From Adiantum capillus-veneris (lineage: Eukaryota; Streptophyta; Polypodiopsida; Polypodiales; Pteridaceae): 60,000 nucleotides of DNA. The first letter of the stretch is position 1. Every line of letters starts with the position of its first letter. This document shows positions 52,719 through 60,000 of this stretch, in pieces. The notes under the pieces were generated by a model. It saw nothing but the letters and a program-made list of their open reading frames with translations, was not told where the DNA came from and did no database searches. The stretch is from the NCBI GenBank assembly GCA_014529385.2, contig CM043971.1, positions 94,591,840 through 94,651,839 on the forward strand. The letters are read 5' to 3'. Made by a program: the position numbers and the translations under genes.

Positions 52719-53533
52719 GGGTGCTATGCGGCACCATGCTAATGACAATGCTTATCAAGGTGGCTGTCGAAGGTGCTTTGATTGTACGACAGATACAAGG
52801 GTTTCCCAAGAAGAAGAGAGTTGTTGTGGCTAAGGAAGAAGAACAGGTTGAAGAAGATGGCAAGGGAGAGGTATCAGATACTTGTCAAAGGGAAGAGCAG
52901 CTGCAATCGCCTATGGATTTCACGGGTAGTGCCTTGGATACAGGTTCTTTTGGCTAGGAATACATTGAAGATGAAGATGATTGGGGGTTTGATGACCCGG
53001 TTGGTGAGATGGATGAAGAGACACATGTGATGGCTGGGAAAGCTTTGACCAGAATGCATGTGATACGAGGGCTTGTCCCTCTACAACTAGCGGTTTCTTT
53101 GGGGGGAGAGCAAAAGTCTGCTCCTATGGTGGTACCGACAGAGGCATGTATGGAGGTGAATATGGAATTGATGGTGACCGGAGTGCCTATATTGAAAGAG
53201 TTGCCCGCTAAGCGGAGTAGTCCTTTTGAGCATGAAGAAAAGTCCAAGGGTGTGGACTTGTTCGAGATGTCAAAGGAATTTTGCGTATGGTGGTTGAAAG
53301 GGATGCTGATAAATGCGGCTGTGCAGTGGGCTGTTGAGCAAGTGCAGGATCTGCTAGATGAGGATCTAGCTTTACATGGATGGGACGGTGGGTCAGGTAT
53401 GTCAGGAGTGTTGATTGAAGAGGATGGCAAGCACGAGGGTGCTCTATTTGGTGTTCTTGGAGGTGCTTTGTTGCGAGCGGGAAGTATGCCATGGGGTGCA
53501 TGGAATAATAGAAGTATGTTGTTGGCCGTTTGA
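52709..53533 (+). pseudogene. LL2 second frame: conserved module of unknown function
   Basis: About 274 codons with one TAG at 52955. It starts M-Q-V-R-V-L-C-G-T-M-L-M-T-M-L-I-K-V-A-V-E, a hydrophobic segment matched in LL1, followed by K-K-K-R and acidic runs. A second conserved block near the end reads M-L-I-N-A-A-V-Q-W-A-V-E-Q-V-Q-D-L-L-D-E-D-L, then L-H-G-W. In LL1 the same module is in one frame with Gag; here it overlaps the Gag-like frame by 10 bp in another register. It could be a Gag C-terminal domain or a separate, possibly membrane-associated protein. I recognise no family. Confidence 0.55.
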
Positions 53534-53798
53534 GTATGCAATTGGCTATGTGCCCTGGTATGGCACTATGCAAGGGTGTTACAGGTGGATGGAAGAGACC
53601 AGTACATGGTGTTTGACCTAGGAAGTTGATGAGAGGTAAAGCAGGGGGTTGGGCAACCCGCATGAACAAAAACAGCAGGTAGAAGATGCCAGGCTTTGTA
53701 CATATGTTAGGTGGTTTGTGATGTACAGAGAGTTTGTTTTGGTGGGGCATTTTTTTTAGTGCAATAAGGCCATGTGTGGTTGAACATAAATGTTCAAC

Positions 53799-53809
53799 GA
53801 GGGGGTGGG
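53799..53809 (+). other. LL2 polypurine tract
   Basis: GAGGGGGTGGG six bases before the 3' LTR, as in LL1. Confidence 0.7.
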
Positions 53810-53815
53810 CAATGA

Positions 53816-55554
53816 TGGTGCAACCAAAGCTGGTTCGCGTTGGGAAGTGTGCTATGCAGTGCAAAGGGTGCTAGCAGGCACATGGCAAAGGGCTAAAGCC
53901 AATGTGGGAGACCTCAGCAGGACAATGGCAACGAAAATGCATGCTTAAAGTGTTTTTTTAGGCCAGGGGGCCTTCGAAGTGGGCTGATTGGGACAGCAGG
54001 TCAAAGTGTTCGAGATGCGTGGAATGTGCCCCAAAATGTGCTGTTCAAGATGCTCTAGAAGCTCGTCCAGAAAGCTCGTCAAACGGGGCTTCGCAGGTCC
54101 GAAGATATGTCAGTCCGAAGATGGAAGGCTTCGCAGGTCCCGACGGGCAGCGCAGGTATAGACAGGTGGCGAAAAAATGGGATCAATGGATACACGTGTA
54201 AAGCTCAAGTTGTCGATCATGCCGGTCTTTTCGGTTTGCCATTCGGAGCTCACACGGGCAGGTTATGACCTGAGGAATATTTGTCGGAGGTCGGATACGT
54301 GCTCACCGGGCCGCATTGGAAAACGTGCCATTTGATGTTTTCTCGAGTTTTCCAGGTGGCCGGTGGGTAGCATGCAGCATGTGATGCTAGTCGGAGTCGA
54401 CTTCACATGAATCGGGGTCCGGAGCATGGAGATGTGCTTGGCCGAGGTCCGCAATTCGTAGCGAGCAAGATGGTCGGGTGTTTTTTTCTATATTTGGGAC
54501 ACACCGTTTGAGGCCGTCGAGGCGTCGTGACATGGAGCCAATAGGTGGATCTCCCATGTGGCATGAGCGAAGAAATTATTGGGCAAATACATAGCACCGA
54601 TGGCACGTGAATCACATGCTTGAGGTTTTTTTGTTTTGTAAAGGTAAAAAAGCAAAGTGTGGCTGGACTAAAAGGGAAAGGAAGAAAAAGTAAAGTTGAA
54701 GACTAAATGTAAAAGGGTAAGCTTGAGAAAAGTAAAAGAGCCCAAAGGCAGTGGCGCCTGCCAAAAAAAAAAAAAGAGGTTTTTTTTCTTTGCTTAAAAG
54801 GGAGAAGAGGAAGAAAAAGAAAACAGGCAATGTTTTCGAGAGGGCAGGTCTTTCCTTTTTTCCTTTGGGTTTGAGGGGAAGAAGAAAAAAGAAGAGAAGT
54901 GGAAAGAGTTCTTTATGCGCTCCTGATTGGCAATCGAAGCTGGCATGCTTGGTCCGTAACGCGGCTTGAAAGAGCGAAGGCTTTGTGGAAAAGGGGGATA
55001 GCGAGGGCTATCAAGACGCGAAGCTGCCACCAATGTGAAGCGGGTGGTGGATTCTTTCGTCGAAGTGTGTGTCAACATAGTCGAATTTGGAGGGAGGCGT
55101 GTGCCTCTCTGTATTTTGTGGCGATGGCCATGGTGCATCCAAGAGCAGACTATATGAGTCATGTACATGTGTTTTGTGTTTGAAGGGAAGCTATCATTGC
55201 CGGTTTTCTGGCGTCGTCTCTCCCCCCTTCCCCCCTTTCTTCTTTGCTCGTCTCCAAGGTGTGTGGTGCCAGTGTGTGTGAGCGTGTGCGTCCCATGGGC
55301 CCCTTGTGTGTGTGAGAGAGAAAGAGAGAGAGGTGTTGAGTTGCGGAAGAGCTAGAAGTGGGCAAGATCGCTGTGGTAACTGTCCGAGGATTACGCAGAG
55401 TGTTTGTGCGTTGGGCGAAATGCAGACGAGGCCCTGCTAGTGTGAATCGGTTTTTTTGAAGGTTTTTTCGAGAGGACAGGGGTGCTATGGATACCCTGAG
55501 CTATATAGGGGCAGTTGTGTGTGTGTCGGGTGTGTTCCCCATTCCCCCTCTCCA
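53816..55554 (+). repeat. LL2 3' LTR (1739 bp)
   Basis: TGGTGCAACCAAAGCTGG ... CCCCCTCTCCA, collinear with the 5' LTR with scattered substitutions and small indels (for example a ~20 bp insertion near 54820-54845). Followed by ACGT (55555-55558). Confidence 0.88.
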
Positions 55555-55558
55555 ACGT
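55555..55558. other. LL2 target site duplication, right copy (ACGT)
   Basis: ACGT, then GATAGACAAATGGGG, which continues GyF in frame with the left side. Confidence 0.8.
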
Positions 55559-55815
55559 GATAGACAAATGGGGGTTAGAATTAAATACCATAATTCCAGA
55601 TACCCTATGTTGAGCCTAGTACATCTACAATAATGGTAGAAGGAGAGTGTTATAATTCAAATCCACCACCAATGGAAGAAACTACAACTTATACTACACC
55701 AAAGCTTGCTCCAATGTATTATGTAGCTAATCAAGGTTTTAGACTTCCGATGGTAAGACCCATGATTAAGCCAAAAATTGAAAACCTTTTTATGTTTATA
55801 AAAGCAAAGTGTTAG
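55559..55815 (+). pseudogene. GyF gag-like fragment, right of LL2
   Basis: After a short stretch in frame with the left fragment (D-K-W-G-L-E-L-N-T) and two stops, a second frame from 55633 reads M-V-E-G-E-C-Y-N-S-N-P-P-P and then L-A-P-M-Y-Y-V-A-N-Q-G to 55815. It is Pro/Thr-rich, as in the N-terminal Gag region of GP. No catalytic motif. Confidence 0.45.
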
Positions 55816-56700
55816 CACTTAGTGTTATAAAACAATGGAATGCACTTTAAAGACAAGTTTCCAAGTCACACGCAAGTTATAGACATAATTTCATACTTGA
55901 GCACGTGCTAAATAAGAGCATATATTTGGTCTTCCAAAGGTCCCCTCGTCGCATTGGGGCTATTCTAGTGCAATTTAACAACTACAATTGACTTTATATA
56001 TTGAAACCAAGAAACTACATATTTTTTGGGCTCCCTAACTCAATTAAATCTTGTTTCTTGAATTTTTTATCGTGCAAAAACTCTTGAAAATCTTGAGTTC
56101 TCCATAATAACATTAAAACCAAGGTTTTCGGCACCCCAATTGTGTATGTACCACGTACTTTGATACATTTAGTTGATCTACATAGAAAGTTTGATATTAT
56201 CTGAGGTTTTGAATGCTTATGTCTCAAGAAAGAAAATATCAAAGTTCTCTCTTATGCAGTTTTGAATATTTAAAATAATCCAATAATTGTTGCATACCTC
56301 CACCTTGAGTCCTTTTGTATACAATGATATGCTTGAAATGGATATATCAAACACATAGAACTTTCCATTATTTTATATACTCCCAAGTCAATTTTTTTCA
56401 CATAAAACTTTCAATTATCTATAGCAAAATTATGGAAAATGCACCTAAAAGTTTCTACAAGGTCGCTTCATTTTTTCTTGACCTTATAAAGTTGATTTCT
56501 TCAAATCATCAATCGTAGACTTACGAGGGTCAACTTGATGAGTATAGTTCTTGATCATGGTAGATTCTAAAATGCAAAGTTATATTTTTAAAAGACCCTC
56601 TAGCTAGAATATTTAAGCATATCAAGAGGGTTTTCTTAAATAAATCATCTAATGCAAGTAGCATTTAATTTAAATTTGTAAAAAGAGGACACTTAAGTGT
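55816..56700. other. AT-rich stretch inside GyF, no gene seen
   Basis: About 0.9 kb between gag fragments, where a Gag core would be expected. No coding signal on either strand; it may be a decayed insertion or badly degraded gag. Confidence 0.5.
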
Positions 56701-56701
56701 C

Positions 56702-57475
56702 TTGTTTTGGTACCAAACTAGTGTTAAGCGGGTTGAAGCTTTCTATATACAATGTTGCAAAAAGGGAGGACACTTCCCTGAAGATTGTCCAAAAAATCCT
56801 TTAAACAAGGGTAAAATAGTAGTGAACATAGTCCAAGTGATACCTAGTAGCTCATCTGATAGTGAACCTATTATCCCAATCAAGGTAATCACTAGAGCCT
56901 AGGCTAAGAAAAGGAAACATAACTCTTTTGATAACTTAGAGAATACTAAAATTTCCTCTCAAAAGACCAAGAGAAGAAGAAGCCAAAGGTATGAGATGAG
57001 AAAATAAAAAGAAGGACCGAAATTAAGGAGAAAGCCAAGAAACTATTCCAGGAAAAAGTAAAAGAAGCTGGAAGTGAAATCAAGGAAACCACAGTGAAAT
57101 CTTGAGGGTCAATTTTGGTAGAGAAAATTTTCTGAGCCAATCAATGCAGCTTTGGAAGCTTACCGAGCGGGACTTGAAGCTAGCCAAAACATGAAAAACA
57201 AATGGAAAAACTATCCTTCTCCAGATATGGAAGTAGCCAAGCTTGAAGCTTATCAAAATTTGGTAAGAATTACTCAAGAGATGCTGAAAAAACAAAACCC
57301 AAGCTCGAAAGTATAACAAAACCTGAGGAGCTTGTGGTAGGAACTAGTAAAGAGAAATCTCAAGTGGTGGTAGAATCCCACCTTGAAACTAAAAAGCCAG
57401 AACTCAGAGTGCCTGACAGTGAAGATGCCTTAGATGGAATTCCGTTCGTGGAAGAAGACTGGCCAGGACACTTAT
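56702..57475 (+). pseudogene. GyF gag C-terminus: zinc knuckle and charged linker
   Basis: A zinc knuckle, I-Q-C-C-K-K-G-G-H-F-P-E-D-C, lies near 56750-56790; the ligand set is C-x2-C-x4-H-x4-C if the first Cys is taken one residue back and is slightly degenerate. After a TAG at 56900 the sequence is Lys/Arg/Glu-rich in changing frames, including N-A-A-L-E-A-Y-R-A-G-L-E-A-S near 57140 and E-E-D-W-P-G-H-L before stops at 57475. Confidence 0.55.
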
Positions 57476-57513
57476 GATAAAAAGTTAGAGAGATTAATGA
57501 TGGGAGCCTAACT

Positions 57514-58429
57514 TTGAAGTCAGCTCCTATAGAGGAAGTTTGGTTAGACAATCTACCTCCTAAGATGGACATGGATGTAAAATCCTTGTATGGGGATTAC
57601 GGCTTTGAAGCTTCAAGACTTTCTAAACCAATGACTTTGAAAACACTATCCTCTTACTTGGGAGATAATAAAGACGAATCCATAGTGTGTAAAACAACTC
57701 AGATAAAAAGAGAGGAACAGACCCTAGAGGTAGACAACGTCCATTCAATCATATCTACACCCATTCAATGCACTCTTACTTTAGGAGAACTGTTAAAAAT
57801 CAGACCATATTTGTGGAATGATCTACATAAAACTCTAGAGAAGGTGGGGATAACATGGCTAATCGCAAAAAATTTGGGAAAATTGAAACATGAATTGGAT
57901 AGCACAGAGATTAGATCTGTCTCAATGAACAGAGTTGGAGAATACTACGAAGGGGAAGAAGGAAATACAACCCTTCTAATGAGATACAATGATATAGAAA
58001 CCATGGCAATACTGATTAGTGGGGCAGGCATAGCCATAGCCACGAAAGAAAGTATGGGAATCATGGGGAAAACGAGCCATTGGACAAACTCGAATGAAAT
58101 TGCAATTGGTTGATGGACACATCAAAAAACCCTTAGGACTGCTTGAAAAAGTGATAGTTAATTCCTGTGGAATTGACTATCAACATACTTTTGCAATAGT
58201 GGACTTTGGAAAGAAAATCCATTATGAAATCATGTTGGGAAGACCTTTCATGCGACAAGTACAGCTCATCCAGGATTGGGGAAACAATTACCTGTACTTG
58301 AGGCAAGTGGGATTAATAACAAGGGTTAATCTAAAAGATCATACTTATAGAGATGTTATGAAAATGCCCATATACCTGAACCCTTTCTGGAGCATTTTTT
58401 CGAGCCATTTGAGTGGATTCAAATTTTAG
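57514..58429 (+). pseudogene. GyF retropepsin-like protease, active site lost
   Basis: Two overlapping frames (57514-58113 and 58094-58429) together resemble the GP protease: N-R-V-G-E-Y-Y-E-G-E-E-G-N-T-T-L (GP: E-L-G-Q-Y-F-E-G-D-E-S-N-A-T-L), then A-I-L-I-S-G-A-G-I-A-I-A-T-K (GP: G-I-L-D-G-G-A-G-V-S-I-V-T-K), and I-M-L-G-R-P-F-M-R. The catalytic Asp is Ser here, so the protease is dead. The frame change is near 58095. Confidence 0.7.
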
Positions 58430-58440
58430 CAACACTGGAT

Positions 58441-60000
58441 GTGTGTGTAAATACGTCTATGTCTAATCAATTTTGCAATGAGGATGGCTATGACATAATT
58501 TCCATACAAATGATCTCAACCCTTCACATTGAAGACAAAATTCAAGAATCCAAGGACTTAATGAAGGCTCAAAATGTCTTTTCAGACCTCTACTATGATG
58601 CAACAGACGATTTAGAAGAACATTCAGTTACCTCAGATGATTCGGGGTCGGAAAAAGAACATGTGAGAGCTAAACTACTCATGAAGGGAGGGGAGGAGAA
58701 GTTTTTTGATTTTCCAAATCAGAAACCGAGAAGACAAAAATGGTATAGGAGAAAAGGAGACACCAGAAACTTGAAATCTAAACCCATGCCATCAATCTCT
58801 AGTAGAACACAATTTTTGATACAGATAGATGCACATGATTGTGTCAAAGACAAAATCACGGGTAGATATCCTTCAGATGAAAAGCAAAAAATATCAAAAA
58901 CATCGAGAAAGACGAGAAAGGAAACTCAAGAAAAACCTAAATACCAAGACAAGGATTCAACCATGACACGAGTTGAACAAAAGAAGAAGTATCAAGAGTT
59001 GAAAAAAGCTGTAAAGAAGATGTATACTACTGAAATGGAAACCACCGAGGAGGAAGGAAAAAATGTAATGAGTGCTCCATCCCATTACAAGAAATATACT
59101 CTCCAAGACCGAAAGATCATAGTCGAACGACCTGTCAGGGAACTAATAACACAAGGCAAGTCCTATGAAGGACCTGAAAACGCAAAAAAAATAGATTTGG
59201 AAAAACCAAGAGAAGAGCCTAGACCTGCCTACATTGCAAACAACCTAACAAAGGAAGAAGAAGAGATTCAGTTAAGATTATTGAAAGAATACCGATATAT
59301 CTTTTCTTGGTCTTATAAGGATCTCAAGGGTGTTGATCCAAAAATCTGTCAGAATACCATACCGATGAGAGATGATGCAAAACCAAGCAGACAAAGGCCA
59401 TAAACTTATAATGAAACATTTGCTAGAAAGATCAAAGAAGAGATAGAAAATCTAAAGGAAGACAAATTCATTTATGAAATTGAGCACACATATTGGGTGT
59501 CTCCAATTGTGGTAGTACCCAAGAAAAATGGAAAATTAAGGGTATGTGTAGACCTCAAGAAAGTGAATGTAGCTACCATTAGAGACAACTTTCCTCTTCC
59601 AATCACTGAGCATGTTTTAGAAAGATTTGCAGGAAAAGAAGCTTACAAATTTTTAGATGGCTTTTCGGGATACAATCAACTTTTGGTTGACCCCAAAGAT
59701 CAACATAAAACTACCTTTGCAATTGAATGGGGTATTTTTGCCTATCGAATTATGCCTTTTGGGTTAACTAATGATCGTGCCACCTTTCAAAGATTGATGA
59801 GCCATGCTTTTAAGTAGTATCTTCGGAATATCTTGGAAGTATATATGGATGATGTATGTGTACATTCATCAATCCGGGCTGATCATTTTGAACACCTCAA
59901 AAAGGTATGTGAAAAATGTAGACTTTATCGGATTTGCTTAAATCCTCAAAAGTGCACATTTATGGGCTAACCATTAAAAATTCTTGGACATATAGTGTTT
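58441..60000 (+). pseudogene. GyF charged linker and reverse transcriptase (cut by window end)
   Basis: A 320-codon open stretch (58441-59403) is Lys/Glu-rich and leads into the RT N-terminus (F-S-W-S-Y-K-D-L-K-G-V-D-P). After a TAA at 59401 RT continues: W-V-S-P-I-V-V-V-P-K-K-N-G-K-L-R-V-C-V-D, F-L-D-G-F-S-G-Y-N-Q, M-P-F-G-L-T-N, a TAG at 59815, and the catalytic box Y-M-D-D at 59842-59853. It ends in the thumb (I-L-G-H-I) near 60000. The catalytic Asp residues are present. RNase H and integrase lie outside. Confidence 0.85.

Larger units (their letters stand above)
49830..55554 (+). mobile_element. LL2: long-LTR, pol-less LTR retrotransposon
   Basis: LTRs of 1699 and 1739 bp flank a 2.29 kb internal region with primer site, Gag-like frame, second frame and polypurine tract. 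It shares LTR ends, primer site, polypurine tract and encoded proteins with LL1, but the LTRs are ~0.65 kb shorter and otherwise diverged, so they are two subfamilies. The two LTRs are clearly closer to each other than those of LL1, implying a younger insertion. It disrupts GyF. Confidence 0.9.
49640..60000 (+). mobile_element. GyF: Ty3/gypsy retrotransposon, interrupted by LL2 and by the window end
   Basis: Coding remnants in order on the plus strand: N-terminal gag-like sequence (49640-49825 and 55559-55815, rejoined across LL2), a zinc knuckle (56750-56790), a charged linker, retropepsin, a second charged linker and RT with Y-M-D-D. RNase H and integrase would lie beyond 60000. Stops and frame changes are frequent. 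Its protease and overall order resemble GP, which lacks the pol part. Confidence 0.75.

Overview
The window looks like nuclear DNA of a land plant with a large, repeat-dominated genome. Evidence: plant-type LTR retrotransposons (chromoviruses with a C-terminal chromodomain, a tRNA-Asp-like and a tRNA-Met-like primer binding site), GT-AG introns, TATA-box LTR promoters, and HAD proteins with the D-L-N-G motif I associate with plants. I cannot name the species; a seed-free plant such as a fern is only a guess. No tRNA, rRNA, CRISPR array or clearly intact host gene was seen. Almost all coding sequence is TE-derived and most of it is broken.

Layout. 1-1890: decayed Ty3/gypsy pol on the minus strand (GyA). 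2080-7335: 'unit A', a C-terminal piece of a transposase-like gene (+), an array of palindromes built on TATGCTAATTAGCATA, a broken FCP1-like HAD gene (-), and more of the same palindromes. 7340-24757: a minus-strand chromovirus (ChrM), split by a same-family chromovirus in the opposite orientation (ChrP, 16356-22192) and by a long-LTR, pol-less element (LL1, 9549-16344). 24985-27560: a satellite with about 0.82-0.92 kb higher-order periodicity. 27978-47450: 'unit B', a fuller version of unit A: transposase-like gene (+) with a palindrome-filled intron, then convergent minus-strand genes for an FCP1-like HAD protein and a coiled-coil/RING-like protein, again with a palindrome-filled intron. 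Here the palindrome core is TGCTATATAGCA. A very young gag-protease LTR retrotransposon (GP, 32205-41078) sits inside unit B. 48000-49640: low-complexity AT-rich DNA. 49640-60000: a Ty3/gypsy element (GyF, + strand, running off the window) interrupted by a second long-LTR element (LL2, 49830-55554).

How the parts relate. The same convergent pair (transposase-like gene against HAD/FCP1-like gene), with palindromic arrays between and inside the genes, occurs twice. Within a unit the arrays share one palindrome, and between units the palindrome differs. This is the best candidate for an undescribed system: a large multi-gene DNA transposon, or a repeatedly duplicated TE-derived locus. The second theme is nested, mostly non-autonomous LTR elements. 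GP encodes only Gag and protease yet has near-identical LTRs and perfect target duplications. LL1 and LL2 have 1.7-2.4 kb LTRs, Gag-like protein only, and both sit between ACGT target duplications.
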